A stretch of DNA of 64,000 nucleotides from Novipirellula herctigrandis (GCA_007859835.1 SJPJ01000001.1:2775257-2839256), one strand, 5' to 3'; shown: positions 51,603 to 62,054, numbered from the stretch's first letter. The notes: a model not told the origin generated them from the sequence alone. Program-made: numbers and translations.

Positions 51603-53258
51603 GTGTCGCTGAAGTCCGAATTACTAATGCCTGCCGGTTCGCTGGAAAAGCTGAAGGTTGCCGTCTTATATGGTGCTGATGCCGTCTATTTAGGCACGCC
51701 CGACATGAGCCTGAGGACAAAATCCGATTTTTCGCTTGACGAAGTGGTCGAAGGAATCGGTTTTGCCCACCAACATGGCGTCCGCGTTTACCTGACTCTA
51801 AACTTGTTCGCTCACAACAAGGATGTATCGAAGCTCGATGTTTTCATTGACACCGTCAAATCGGTCCAACCCGATGGCCTGATCGTTGCCGACCCCGGGG
51901 TGTTCCAATATGTTCGCCAGCGTGCCCCAGAGATCCCCCTGCATGTCTCGACACAAGCCAATGTATGCTCCTCACTAGGGGTTCGATTTTGGCAATCGCA
52001 AGGTGCCGAACTGGTTGTTCTTGCGAGAGAGGTTTCGTTTGAAGAGTTGTCTGAAATCCGGCGGGATTGCCCCGATGTGAGACTCGAAGCATTCGTTCAT
52101 GGCGCAATGTGTATGACCTATTCCGGCCGCTGCTTGTTGTCCAATTTCATGTGTGAACGCGGGGCCAATCAAGGCAATTGCGCGAACAGTTGCCGCTGGA
52201 ACTACAAATTGCACTTGCGTCTAAAAGATGGCACGGTGCAAGAGTTGATCATCGACGGTTCGAATCGCGAGATGTTCGAATTTCTCTTGGAAGAAGAAGT
52301 TCGGCCAGGCGAATTGATGCCTATCGTCGAGGATGCACGTGGTTCCTACATATTGAACAGCAAAGATTTATGTTTGCTTCCAAAGCTAGATGAGTACCTG
52401 CGACTTGGCGTTGATTCGCTGAAGATCGAAGGTCGCAACAAGAGTATGTATTACGTCGCCGTCGTCGCGCGTGCCTATCGAATGGCGATCGATGCCTGGC
52501 AACGTGATCCGGAATCTTGGACTCCGGAACCCTACATCGCCGAACTCGATCGAGTGCCCAACCGTGGATACACGCTCGCATTTCACGACGGCAGGTTGAC
52601 GAATTTGGCACACGGATATCAACATACCGGCCAAGTCGCCGCCGCAGCGTTTGCTGGCTTCGTCGAAGCCCACGAAGAAGACGCATTGATCATTGACATC
52701 CGGAATCGGCTCGACGCCGGTGACGTGCTCGAATTTATCCCGCCACAATCGGATGACGTGATTCGATTGCGGCTGTATGAATTTGAAGTGGCTGGTCAAA
52801 CCGGGCGAGTGGACCTCATGCACGCCGGACAAGGCAAACGTTTACGAATTCCGTTTGCGCTCTTTGATCATGAAGATCAAACGACACTGCGAGAAAAACT
52901 GCCCATCTACACCGTCATCCGCAAAGAGAAACCGTTAACCGAAGCAGAGTTCGCAAGAGTGAAACTTGACCGTGATGCGCGGCGATTGGAGACGGCGGGC
53001 GATGAAACACCCAACGCGAATCCGTCGACGGACCAGACCTTGTATCAATTGCACCAAAGTGAACTCAATGATGCGTTGCAAGCCAATGCGGTTCGCAAGG
53101 AACCCAAGTTCATCCGTATGGGGAACGCCGGATGTTGTGGAAAAGGTTGCAACGGTTGCTTGGTATTTTGGCACGACCCGGCCTTCGCAAAAGGGCGTGA
53201 ATTGATGAAAGAGAAAAAAATGGGAGAACGGCTGAAACAGGGAGTCAATCGCGACTGA
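51603..53258 (+). CDS. U32-family protein (TrhP/RlhA-like hydroxylation) with C-terminal cysteine motif
   Basis: A 551-residue member of the U32 family, once called collagenase-like peptidases and now known to include TrhP (tRNA U34 hydroxylation) and RlhA (23S rRNA C2501). It begins MSLKSELLMPAGSLEKLKVAVLYGADAVYLG and has the FeS-cluster cysteines Cys170, Cys177, Cys193 and Cys197 in CMTYSGRCLLSNFMCE and NCANSCRWNYKL, and the RYFKIEGR-like SLKIEGRNKS. The start is the GTG at 51603. After the usual domain the C-terminus adds a segment with Cys511, Cys512, Cys516 and Cys519 (GCCGKGCNGCLVFWHDPAF), reminiscent of OXLD1-type CCxxGCxxC proteins. Which RNA it modifies cannot be told. It is divergent from the giant secretin-like gene. 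Confidence 0.9.
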   Translation: MSLKSELLMPAGSLEKLKVAVLYGADAVYLGTPDMSLRTKSDFSLDEVVEGIGFAHQHGVRVYLTLNLFAHNKDVSKLDVFIDTVKSVQPDGLIVADPGVFQYVRQRAPEIPLHVSTQANVCSSLGVRFWQSQGAELVVLAREVSFEELSEIRRDCPDVRLEAFVHGAMCMTYSGRCLLSNFMCERGANQGNCANSCRWNYKLHLRLKDGTVQELIIDGSNREMFEFLLEEEVRPGELMPIVEDARGSYILNSKDLCLLPKLDEYLRLGVDSLKIEGRNKSMYYVAVVARAYRMAIDAWQRDPESWTPEPYIAELDRVPNRGYTLAFHDGRLTNLAHGYQHTGQVAAAAFAGFVEAHEEDALIIDIRNRLDAGDVLEFIPPQSDDVIRLRLYEFEVAGQTGRVDLMHAGQGKRLRIPFALFDHEDQTTLREKLPIYTVIRKEKPLTEAEFARVKLDRDARRLETAGDETPNANPSTDQTLYQLHQSELNDALQANAVRKEPKFIRMGNAGCCGKGCNGCLVFWHDPAFAKGRELMKEKKMGERLKQGVNRD

Positions 53259-53422
53259 TCGTTTCACGTTTTTATGTAAAGCAGCAACTTTTAGGTGAAG
53301 CAGAAACGCCATCGCCCTCCGCTGCTCAATTCATAGCCGTTCAACCCGAATGTGTGTATAACAGTAGAGTTCGCCCCCGAGTCTATTCGCAACTCGCTTC
53401 CACCTGCACCGAAAGGCCCCCG

Positions 53423-54115
53423 ATGGGCGACCCGTTCTTCTTACTATTACTCTTTGGCATTCCACTGATTAGCCAAATGGTTTCCACACAAATGCGAAAA
53501 CGATTTGTGGAATTTTCAAAAGATCCGATGCCTTTGTCAGGTCGAGAAGCGGCTGAGCGAATGCTGTTTGAAAACGGAATCACCGATGTGCAAGTAATGT
53601 CGACTGCCGGCCAATTAACCGATCACTATGACCCACAACGCAAAACAGTAAACCTGAGCCAAGTGGTATACGACCAACGCAATGTCGCCGCCGTCGCGGT
53701 GGCTACCCATGAATGCGGTCATGCCGTTCAACACGCGACTGGCTACGCGATGTTGACGGCACGATCAAAGATGGTACCGCTAATGAAGCTAAGCAACATT
53801 GCGATTCCAGTCTTGGCGTTCGGTGGAGCAGGCATTTCACAAATAGCCGGCAACCATGGGACAGCGATGCTGCTGCTGGTCGCGATGGGATTGCCAGCGT
53901 TGTTCAGCCTGGTGACATTGCCGGTGGAATTTAATGCTAGCCGGCGAGCGCTAAACTGGCTCGAAGATGTCGGCATCGCAGTAGGTGACCAGTACGCAGG
54001 AGCGCGGAAAGCACTTTTTTGGGCGGCGATGACCTACGTTGTTGCTGCACTCGGTGCGATCATTCAAGCACTCTACTTCGCGAAATTTTTCCTCGGCCGA
54101 GGACGTCGAGTGTGA
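53423..54115 (+). CDS. YugP-like membrane zinc metallopeptidase
   Basis: A 230-residue membrane zinc protease of the YugP/DUF family (PF04298). MGDPFFLLLLFGIPLISQMV forms the first membrane helix. HECGH in VAVATHECGHAVQHATGY is the HExxH zinc motif, flanked by VNLSQVVYDQRNVAAVAVA. Two further hydrophobic stretches (IAIPVLAFGGAGIS and MLLLVAMGLPALFSLVTLPVEFNASRRA) follow, with the EFNASRRAL helix supplying the third ligand. The ATG at 53423 follows GAAAGG. Substrate unknown; in Bacillus the homologue is uncharacterised. It is downstream of the U32 gene by 164 bases and may be a separate transcription unit. Confidence 0.92.
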   Translation: MGDPFFLLLLFGIPLISQMVSTQMRKRFVEFSKDPMPLSGREAAERMLFENGITDVQVMSTAGQLTDHYDPQRKTVNLSQVVYDQRNVAAVAVATHECGHAVQHATGYAMLTARSKMVPLMKLSNIAIPVLAFGGAGISQIAGNHGTAMLLLVAMGLPALFSLVTLPVEFNASRRALNWLEDVGIAVGDQYAGARKALFWAAMTYVVAALGAIIQALYFAKFFLGRGRRV

Positions 54116-54777
54116 AGCCCACTTCTTGCACGATTTGGGTCACATATATCGATAGCTGTATTCTTGATTCGATGCTTCATTGATTTGGCAATGGATACAT
54201 TTTTTTCTCACAAATACGTCCCGCCAAATTCACGAGGTTTCGATAATCGAACATGCTTGTTTCGAATCTCAAGCACTCGAATCACATAGGCCGAAAGAGT
54301 TACGCTCAATCATTGATTTGGTATCGAAACCGATCCACATCGTCGATTTCTTACGCCATAAGCAAACCCAATTGCGCCCTGGATTTCCGTGGTGTTTTCG
54401 AGCACATCCTATCTGCGGCTCGTCCCCCCAACAGCACATCCATGTACGCAGGATTGGCATTACCGCCTATTTAAGTGAAGGATCTCACCCCTTCGGGATT
54501 TCCATTTCAATCGAATTGGTTTCACGTTGCATCCGTTCGCATCGTAGGTACACTAAAGACGCATATTGGTTTCCGATTTGGCCCAACGGTTCCAAAGTGT
54601 CTACTGACCCCCTCTGCCGTGTTTTGATTAATTAAACGCTAACAAAAGAGGCGAAACTAGCTGCGGTCAGCATCTCGGTGTATTGTCGAGAAGAGTCTCA
54701 TATCTACATTTAGATACTTTTCGCATATTCTTCATTTGGTTCGATGGATCGAACAGACCATTCTGTAATCGATCGCC
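54116..54777. other. Long intergenic region upstream of the polysaccharide cluster
   Basis: A 662-base gap. Near its right end there is a perfect inverted repeat GTTCGA-TGGA-TCGAAC (54739-54754), 24 bases before the first polysaccharide gene, and a smaller ATCT-ACATTT-AGAT. Open frames here (for example 54180-54635) show no family pattern and are not called. I see no tRNA or terminator with a T run. Confidence 0.45.
54739..54754. promoter_or_regulatory. Palindrome near the start of the polysaccharide cluster
   Basis: GTTCGA-TGGA-TCGAAC, a perfect six-base inverted repeat with a four-base centre, lies 24 bases upstream of the ATG at 54778. It could be an operator or an mRNA hairpin near the ribosome-binding site. 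Confidence 0.3.
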
Positions 54778-57486
54778 ATGGTATCTACCACCCAATCGTC
54801 TAAGCTTCGTTCGCGCAAGTCTCAGGGGGCCTCGCATCCGAAGAGCAAGTCAGAACGCGTCACGCAATTTCTGTTTCTCGATTTAGCGAGGGTCATCACA
54901 CTTGTGACCCTCTTCGCATCCGTTTGGATGATTGGCAGCTACTATTCAACGGCACGATTCTATGTACTGGCACTACTCTGCGCTGCGATGGTTTTGGTCT
55001 GGATGGAATTTGGCTCAGTACGCCGTAGCCTTTTGGGGGTGTGGCCGACGATGCTTCCCGTATTGGGGCTGATGCTATACGGATTATTTCAGTTAATACA
55101 GATCCCTCGTGCAATGTCATTTGGGATCGGTGGTGTTGAAATGCTTCGCCACACTTATGGCAGCGAAGCCATTTCGGATTGGACCTTTCCATTCACGCTT
55201 GTGCCCTGGGCGACCCAAACTTGGCTGGCGATGGCGATGATTGGCGTAGCCGGTTTGCTGCTAGGAATGTTGCTGTTCCAAAGTCGCCGATCGAGGATGG
55301 CGTTATTGACAACGATAGCCGTTTGCGGTGCGGCACAGGTATTCTGGGGGGTTATCCAAAGAGTCAATCGTCCACATGAAATATTTTGGAACACTCCGAA
55401 CCCCGCAGGCAGTAATCCTTTTGGCACTTTTTTAAACCAGAACCACGCAGCCGATTTTCTTGGCATGGCCCTGTTTTGTGCAATCGGACTCGCATGGTAT
55501 CTCGATCGAAAACTGATCCAATCGAGCAGTAAGGAGTACCAAATATCGGGCGCATTGCAGCGCATAATATCCAGCCCCCAATTGATTGCCTCTTGGCTGC
55601 TGGTTCTTTGGATTTCCTGTGGCCTATTGTTGACATTTTCTCGCGGTGCTTGGCTTTCATTTACGCTTGCTTCTATTGCGATCCCGGTGTGTTGGCGACG
55701 TCGTAACCAGAAACGCCAACCTACTCGAATATTCCTGATCGCCATCGCGGCAATTGCGTCGATTTCCGCGGTGCAATTTGCTGGATTTGGAGATGCGATC
55801 AACCGCGAGGTAGAAAGCTTGCAATGGAACGAAATAATGCAAGATAGCCGCTGGGATCACTGGTTCGAAGCGTTGCCCGCGGCAATGGAGTACATTCCAT
55901 TTGGCTCAGGGGTGGGGACGTACGGATACGCCTATTTGCCATTTGAGCCGACTCCTGCGGCTGGTTGGTTTCTGTATGCTCACAATCAATATCTTGAACT
56001 TTTTATGGAAACGGGCGTGGTTGGCCTGATGTTCCTTGGCCTATTTTTATTCGCTGCTTTCTCAGCCGTCATTCATCTTTGCCAGTCAGATCGAAGTCTG
56101 GAAAAGCAAGCGATCGGCATTTCAGCACTAGGCGTTTTGGCGATGACATCGATCCATGCGTTCACCGACTTTGGCTTGATGATGCCTGCGAATCTTTTGG
56201 CATTTGCTGTTTTGGTTGGAGCAGCCTTGCATGCGTCAAGCGATCGAAACCGCCTGAGTCAGTGGAAACCGAATGCCAAAAAGACGGTAGCCGCATCGGC
56301 GCCCCACTCAAACCGTTTGGCTACCGCTTGTTCATGGGTGATTCCGGTCCTCGTTTCAGCCGGTTTGCTCGCTGCAATGTGGCATCAATCGCGATGCGTG
56401 CATGCAGATCGGTTGCTTGCGAGTACCCGTTTCGCTCCCTCAAATCCGTCACCGAACCTTTCAACCACGGCGGAGTGGATCGAACAACTCAAATCCGAAC
56501 TCGAGCAAAGTCCGCACAATGAACCACTCCGCAGACGCTTAATCCAATTGCTTTTTCACCAAGCTCAACGAGCGACCTATGATCAAATTCGATCCGGTCA
56601 AGTCGAAAACCTACCAGCGGCAAGTCCCGTCGCCGACTGGGACAATACCTCGCTCGAACTGATCATCACCTCGCTCTACCAAACCGACCTTCCGCAGGAA
56701 CAACGGAAACAGATTCAGCAAGTCATTCGCCAGGAGCCGTCTCTTCAGGAAGCTTGGCAACAGTTGCACATTTCATTGGCGGACAATCCGCTCCAAGCTC
56801 GGACGCAATTGCGAACCGCCCTGCTTGCCTGTGCCTCGGGGCTCGATTGGCAAAAGCCGTTTGAATATTCCACTCGCTTGGCTGTCGTCGACCCCGACCT
56901 CAGCCTGGGCAATGGCCTATTGGCCTGGGCCGCAGGTGACGTCGATTCGATGACATCCCAATGGCGTCGGACACTTGCCAACGATACATCCCATCTCGAT
57001 TTGATTTATCGGTTGTCTCGGCTAAGGTTGAGCGATCAGGACGTTGTCGATTGCCTCATGCCAGAAAGCTGGGTGGTGCCGTACCGATTAGCGAGAATTG
57101 TCGCAAAAGAGCCGTCAGCAGACGCTTTTCACGACCAATTGCTGGATAAGGCGCATCAGATTGCAATCGAAAATTTAGCAGAAGGCGTACCCCGCGATTC
57201 CGCCGAGGGAATGATTGCGTCTGCAAAAGGCGATTTTGAATCTGCACTCAATAGTTTCAGCCAAGCCGTACAAACCGACCCAAAAGACCCTGAACTTCGA
57301 TATCAATATGCATTGGTGCTTTACCGAGCCGAAAACGGTGAGCAAGCTGTGAACGAAGCTCGTATAGCGATGCATTTGTCACCCGAAAGCGAAAAATATC
57401 GTCGCTTTTTCAATCAAGCCAAACGCCTGCATCACAACCAAAGTTTAAAGCAAAATTTGACACCATCGTTGACGGCACAAGAATAA
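54778..57486 (+). CDS. O-antigen ligase/polymerase-like membrane protein with TPR tail
   Basis: A 902-residue protein. About ten to twelve membrane helices (residues 30-490) carry a Wzy_C/WaaL-type region: FGTFLNQNHAADFLGMALFC and LLTFSRGAWLSFTLASI are diagnostic, with the large periplasmic loop ending in GSGVGTYGYAYLPFEPT, and AHNQYLELFMETGVVGLMFL as the second family motif. From about 560 a soluble part with TPR-like helix pairs follows (YQYALVLYRAENGEQAVNEARIAMHLSPE). It likely joins or polymerises glycan chains in the periplasm. It is the first gene of the cluster, 17 bases before the BY-kinase. Whether it ligates to lipid or protein, or polymerises, cannot be decided. Confidence 0.85.
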   Translation: MVSTTQSSKLRSRKSQGASHPKSKSERVTQFLFLDLARVITLVTLFASVWMIGSYYSTARFYVLALLCAAMVLVWMEFGSVRRSLLGVWPTMLPVLGLMLYGLFQLIQIPRAMSFGIGGVEMLRHTYGSEAISDWTFPFTLVPWATQTWLAMAMIGVAGLLLGMLLFQSRRSRMALLTTIAVCGAAQVFWGVIQRVNRPHEIFWNTPNPAGSNPFGTFLNQNHAADFLGMALFCAIGLAWYLDRKLIQSSSKEYQISGALQRIISSPQLIASWLLVLWISCGLLLTFSRGAWLSFTLASIAIPVCWRRRNQKRQPTRIFLIAIAAIASISAVQFAGFGDAINREVESLQWNEIMQDSRWDHWFEALPAAMEYIPFGSGVGTYGYAYLPFEPTPAAGWFLYAHNQYLELFMETGVVGLMFLGLFLFAAFSAVIHLCQSDRSLEKQAIGISALGVLAMTSIHAFTDFGLMMPANLLAFAVLVGAALHASSDRNRLSQWKPNAKKTVAASAPHSNRLATACSWVIPVLVSAGLLAAMWHQSRCVHADRLLASTRFAPSNPSPNLSTTAEWIEQLKSELEQSPHNEPLRRRLIQLLFHQAQRATYDQIRSGQVENLPAASPVADWDNTSLELIITSLYQTDLPQEQRKQIQQVIRQEPSLQEAWQQLHISLADNPLQARTQLRTALLACASGLDWQKPFEYSTRLAVVDPDLSLGNGLLAWAAGDVDSMTSQWRRTLANDTSHLDLIYRLSRLRLSDQDVVDCLMPESWVVPYRLARIVAKEPSADAFHDQLLDKAHQIAIENLAEGVPRDSAEGMIASAKGDFESALNSFSQAVQTDPKDPELRYQYALVLYRAENGEQAVNEARIAMHLSPESEKYRRFFNQAKRLHHNQSLKQNLTPSLTAQE

Positions 57487-57503
57487 TCCGGACTGACCCA
57501 TCT

Positions 57504-59870
57504 ATGAATGACACAACTATTTCTTCGCCTAACGAATCTGCCGGCGACACAGACATTTTAGACCTGCTCGGCATGTTGCGCCGACGAAAGGGCTTCATTG
57601 CACTTGGCCTATTTCTAGGCGTCGCCGCCGCTGTCCTTTACTTTTTCCTGACTCCGCCAACCTATCGCGCCAAGATGGAAATCTTGGTTGGGCAAAAGTC
57701 GGGCGATCTGGTCAAGGGTGCAACCTCGGATTCGTCAGTGGAAGGTGCCGAAGCGGCCGAAGACGTTTTGTCGACACACATCGAACTGATGACGAGTCGT
57801 CGTATCTTGCAAACAGCGATCGACAAACATGGCTTGGAAGACCTAGCGAGTATTGCCGAAGTGGTCGCCGAAGGTAGGTCTTCGCTCAAATTTGTCATGG
57901 ACAATCTTTCCGTATCCAAAGGTGGCGAGGGAGTCGCCCGCGATGCTCATATCTTGCAAGCATCTTACGACGACCCCTCTCCATCTGATTGTGCAGTCAT
58001 TTTGCGAGCGATTTTTGATGAGTACGCTGCCTATCTAAAAGAACACTTTGAAGGAACGAGCACTCAAGCAGTCGATCTACTAACGGAACTCTCGGATAAA
58101 ACGGCTCAAGATGTAAAGGACGCTGAAGAAGCATTCGCGAGCCATGTTGCTTCGAGCACGTTGATGTGGGACGGCCAGAAGGCGCGCAACATCCACAAAG
58201 ATCGTCTCATGAAGATCGAAGAATCCCTTCTTGAACTCACCGAACAAGAGGCAGAGGTAGAGTCCCGGTTAGCGGTGATCACCGATTTCTTACAAAACAC
58301 GGATCCCAATTCAATCACCGACTTCAACCGCTTGGCGCTCCTTAGTGAAAAGGAAGTCAATCGATTAAAGTTGCTATACGAAATCACGCGTGGCGATGTC
58401 GCAAGCGAGGCTTTCCAGGCCGAACAACCGATTCGTCAAGAAACGGCAAGAGCAGAGTATGACGAATATCTACAACTTGTCATGAAAGAGAAAAAACTAG
58501 CTGAGAAATTTAGCGAAGGCCACCCACAAGTGGTTTCGATTCGCGAGCAGATTGACCTGATGCGTCAATTCATTGACGAGAACTCGGCAAAAATAACCGC
58601 AAGTGAAATTCGTGAACGAATGGAACCGGCGGAAATGCTTCAGACGTATGTGGGGCTTCTGAAAAACGACTTGTCCGGCATTCAAAAACGTCGTGAGGTT
58701 TTGATCCGACGAAGCGGGGCCGAACTAATACTTGCGAAAGAACTTGAGCAAGTTGAAATGCAAACCGAGACAATGCGTCGCGAAGTGTTACGCCGTCAAG
58801 AGCTATTCAAAGACACTCAAGATACGCTCAAAGAATTGAACTTCGTACGCGACTACGCTGGTTTTTCGACCGATGTCATTGGCGACGCTGAAACGCAAAG
58901 AAGACCGAGTTGGCCAAATCCATTGATCGTTCTAGCCCTTGGAATATTTGCCGGTGGGTTACTTGGCTTTGGCACCGCTTTGCTCGCCGATGTCATGGAC
59001 ACGACTTTTGTCGATCCCGATGACGTTCAACACACACTCGGGGCTCCCGTTCTAGCGCATGTGCCACGATTCGAACCGTTTAAACGCAAACGCAAAGACC
59101 CACCACTGAAAATCGATTCATCGATACGAGTCTACCACCAACCGCGCAGCCCTTCTGCCGAAGTCTTTCGCGTGATGAGAACCGGATTGCTTGTGGAAGC
59201 GAAAGCGAAAGGGCTTCACGTATTCCAGGTAACATCTCCGTTGCCCGGTGACGGAAAGAGTACGACAAGTGTCAATCTAGCAACGGCGTTTGCTCAAACC
59301 GGTAAGCGAACACTGATCATTGATGCAGACCTTAGAAAACCTCGTGTCGGACGGCTCTTGCACTTGGAAGGATCGCTTGGACTTTCCGATGCGTTGAGGC
59401 AAAGTTTGGATCCTTCGAAAGTTGTCCAAACCACAGTGCAAGACAATTTGTTTGCCGTCTCGGCAGGATCAATTCCCGAGAACCCGTCCGAGCTACTTCA
59501 ATCCGACAAATTTGCTCAGCTGCTAAATGCATGGCGATCGGAATTTGACTTCATCATTGTCGACACGCCCCCAGTATTAGCGGTGTCCGACGCAACGATC
59601 GTCTCCGAAGAAACAGACGCGGTTCTATTAACTGTTCGGATTGTGAAAAATGGACGTCGCAGCGCAAAACGAGCACGCGACATCCTCCGTCAAACCGGAG
59701 CATCAATTGCGGCAATCGTTGTTAACGGTTATCAAACCAAAGATCGAAGCTATGGATACACGGGAGGTTATGATGCGGAGGCCTATGGATATGGTTATGG
59801 TGAAACGCATAAAGCCTACTATCGGGAAAGCAAAAAAGGTTCACGACCCTTGCAATCGACATCGAGTTAA
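57504..59870 (+). CDS. Polysaccharide co-polymerase and BY-kinase (Wzc-like)
   Basis: A 788-residue bacterial tyrosine kinase of the Wzc/CapAB type. The Wzz domain with first membrane helix (GFIALGLFLGVAAAVLYFFL, about 30-50) is followed by a long periplasmic coiled coil, a second membrane helix near 475 (LIVLALGIFAGGLLGFGTALLADVMD with the proline-rich RRPSWPNP before it), and the kinase: Walker A PLPGDGKST at about 579-587, Walker A' LIIDADLRKP, Walker B FIIVDTPPV. The C-terminus has nine tyrosines in a cluster (YGYTGGYDAEAYGYGYGE...YY), the autophosphorylation sites. It controls chain length and export of exopolysaccharide or capsule. Confidence 0.95.
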   Translation: MNDTTISSPNESAGDTDILDLLGMLRRRKGFIALGLFLGVAAAVLYFFLTPPTYRAKMEILVGQKSGDLVKGATSDSSVEGAEAAEDVLSTHIELMTSRRILQTAIDKHGLEDLASIAEVVAEGRSSLKFVMDNLSVSKGGEGVARDAHILQASYDDPSPSDCAVILRAIFDEYAAYLKEHFEGTSTQAVDLLTELSDKTAQDVKDAEEAFASHVASSTLMWDGQKARNIHKDRLMKIEESLLELTEQEAEVESRLAVITDFLQNTDPNSITDFNRLALLSEKEVNRLKLLYEITRGDVASEAFQAEQPIRQETARAEYDEYLQLVMKEKKLAEKFSEGHPQVVSIREQIDLMRQFIDENSAKITASEIRERMEPAEMLQTYVGLLKNDLSGIQKRREVLIRRSGAELILAKELEQVEMQTETMRREVLRRQELFKDTQDTLKELNFVRDYAGFSTDVIGDAETQRRPSWPNPLIVLALGIFAGGLLGFGTALLADVMDTTFVDPDDVQHTLGAPVLAHVPRFEPFKRKRKDPPLKIDSSIRVYHQPRSPSAEVFRVMRTGLLVEAKAKGLHVFQVTSPLPGDGKSTTSVNLATAFAQTGKRTLIIDADLRKPRVGRLLHLEGSLGLSDALRQSLDPSKVVQTTVQDNLFAVSAGSIPENPSELLQSDKFAQLLNAWRSEFDFIIVDTPPVLAVSDATIVSEETDAVLLTVRIVKNGRRSAKRARDILRQTGASIAAIVVNGYQTKDRSYGYTGGYDAEAYGYGYGETHKAYYRESKKGSRPLQSTSS

Positions 59871-59981
59871 CCACTTGACGATGTAGTCAAATCCATCAAG
59901 AGTTCCATTACATACTCGATGCAATATTTTGCAACAGAACTTTCGTCATAATACCCATACAATTTTATGTGCTATTAAATC

Positions 59982-61976
59982 GTGAACGATCACACAACAT
60001 CAACGCAAACACCGTCGGCGAAAAAGCCGTATGCGCAACGGGGCCATTTACCCAATGCGGGCTTGCAACTGTTGCCCGATGTGCTTCGGCATCCCGCAAT
60101 GCGATTGCCGCTGTTATTGGTGCTTCATACCATCTTATTTACAGCAATCTACGCGTTTGCGTACTTTGCTAGATTCAATTTTGAACTAAACGAAAGCCGC
60201 ACCCGTTTATTCTGGTCAACGATCGGACCGGTCGTGCTTTTGAAATTGGTCGTTTTCTACTTCGGCTCTCACTTCCATGGCTGGTGGCGCTATGTCACCT
60301 TCGCAGATCTGCGGTCGCTGCTAAAAGTCTCATTAATGTCAATGGTATCCATTGCCTTTGTGGACTACTTCTTCATGCAGTTTTCGGGAGCCATACCGCG
60401 GCTGGCAATTGTGCTTGACACCTTTACGACAATTCTTGTCATTGGCGGACTACGGAGTCTTTGGCGATTTGCGGATGAATCATTCGCTAGTGTTGTTAGC
60501 GGAAAGACGGCAACTCCTGCAATTTTGATTGGCACCGGTCACCGGTTCGGCCAACTGGCATCCCAAATTAATTCCAATCCGGCAATGCCTTGCCGAGTCA
60601 AAGCGTTACTTGGCACCGACTCTGACTTCCGCCGTAAAGCAATCATGGGCGGCGTGCCCGTAATGGGACATATTTCCGACGTCGTTCAAATCGCCAATAA
60701 AATTGGAGCTGTCGACATTCTCGTTCCTTCGGGTAGCCTCGGTGGAAAAGAGCTTCGCAAACTGATCGCCCTGTGCAACGAAGCCGAGCTAACGGTTCGG
60801 GTATTGCCGCGTTTCGAAGACGCCATGTCAGGGGGCAGTAAAATTCCGCTGCGGCCCCTCGACATCAAAGATTTGCTAAAACGCGATCCGGTACAGCTAG
60901 ACACAACAGAAGTCGCCAAGCTGATCGCCGGAAAGCGAGTGCTCGTCACAGGAGCTGGCGGCAGCATCGGTTCCGAGATCTGTCGTCAACTCTTAAACTT
61001 CAACCCCGGCGAACTGAGTCTGCTAGGACGTGGTGAAAATCGAATTCATGCGATACTCCACGAACTTGCTCCTATCGCTGAAGAAAAAGCAGTTACTCTC
61101 CATGTCGAAATTGGTGACATCACGGATCATCCTCGAATGGACCGACTTTATCGTGAACGGCAACCAGAAATCGTTTTTCATGCTGCTGCTCATAAGCACG
61201 TTCCACTGATGGAAATGCATCCTGGCGAGGCAGTAAAAAATAATATCGGGGGCACACAAAACATTGCCTCATTGGCCGACCAATATGGTGTGGGTCACTT
61301 CGTCATGGTCAGTACCGACAAAGCAGTCAACCCAACCAGCGTCATGGGATGCACCAAACATCTGGCCGAACGTGTTGTATACGACCTAGCACAGTCGAGC
61401 CACACCAAATTTGCCGTCGTTCGTTTTGGAAATGTCCTCGGCAGTGCGGGAAGTGTCATTCCACGGTTCCAAGAACAAATTCGACGTGGCGGTCCAATTA
61501 CGATCACCGACGAACGAATGACACGCTACTTCATGTCAATCCCAGAAGCATCGCAACTTGTTTTGCAGTCCGCGTCGATGTGCCAAGGTGGAGAGATCTT
61601 CGTGTTGGACATGGGCGACCCCGTCCGAATCGTGCAACTTGCCGAAGACCTAGTCACGCTCAGCGGGCTTCCACCAGGGAGCATTGAGTTTGACTTTGTC
61701 GGCGTTCGTCCGGGAGAAAAGCTCTACGAGGAGCTTTACTTTGATGATGAAGCAACGATCGCAACTTCCCACCCCAAGGTTCGTGCCGCATATGCAAGCG
61801 ACTTCCAGGATAGGATCGTTGGCGAGCCGCTCGATCGCCTTCTTGAAATAGCAGATTTGGATCGTAGCGGCATTTTCAATGCGTTAAGAACGCTCGTCCC
61901 ATCCTACCATCAAGATAACAGTCCCTCCAAAGCGGAAGCCTTGGCCACCTCTGAGAACCAGGCAGTCACTCAATGA
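59982..61976 (+). CDS. CapD/WbpM-like UDP-sugar 4,6-dehydratase/epimerase
   Basis: A 664-residue membrane-bound nucleotide-sugar dehydratase. Four N-terminal membrane helices (about 35-150) are followed by a CoA-binding-like Rossmann domain and a second Rossmann domain with GAGGSIGSE (324-332) and the catalytic STDKAVNPTSVMGCTK (444-459), in which Met replaces the usual Tyr of YxxxK as in WbpM-type enzymes. RPGEKLYEEL and PRFQEQIRRGGPITITDERMTRYFMSI are family hallmarks. These enzymes make the first deoxyamino sugars for O-antigen or capsule. The start is GTG at 59982; the upstream gap of 111 bases is AT-rich. Confidence 0.93.
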   Translation: MNDHTTSTQTPSAKKPYAQRGHLPNAGLQLLPDVLRHPAMRLPLLLVLHTILFTAIYAFAYFARFNFELNESRTRLFWSTIGPVVLLKLVVFYFGSHFHGWWRYVTFADLRSLLKVSLMSMVSIAFVDYFFMQFSGAIPRLAIVLDTFTTILVIGGLRSLWRFADESFASVVSGKTATPAILIGTGHRFGQLASQINSNPAMPCRVKALLGTDSDFRRKAIMGGVPVMGHISDVVQIANKIGAVDILVPSGSLGGKELRKLIALCNEAELTVRVLPRFEDAMSGGSKIPLRPLDIKDLLKRDPVQLDTTEVAKLIAGKRVLVTGAGGSIGSEICRQLLNFNPGELSLLGRGENRIHAILHELAPIAEEKAVTLHVEIGDITDHPRMDRLYRERQPEIVFHAAAHKHVPLMEMHPGEAVKNNIGGTQNIASLADQYGVGHFVMVSTDKAVNPTSVMGCTKHLAERVVYDLAQSSHTKFAVVRFGNVLGSAGSVIPRFQEQIRRGGPITITDERMTRYFMSIPEASQLVLQSASMCQGGEIFVLDMGDPVRIVQLAEDLVTLSGLPPGSIEFDFVGVRPGEKLYEELYFDDEATIATSHPKVRAAYASDFQDRIVGEPLDRLLEIADLDRSGIFNALRTLVPSYHQDNSPSKAEALATSENQAVTQ

Positions 61977-62054
61977 CAATGAAATTGAGACCACTGCGGT
62001 TCACTTCGCTAAGGCAGAGTTACTGCTGGGTTCAAGCGAGGTTTGTGTAGGCTT

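Noticed and set aside
54180-54635. 151-codon frame before the polysaccharide cluster
   Set aside because: Codon use and composition do not look coding, and no family pattern is seen.
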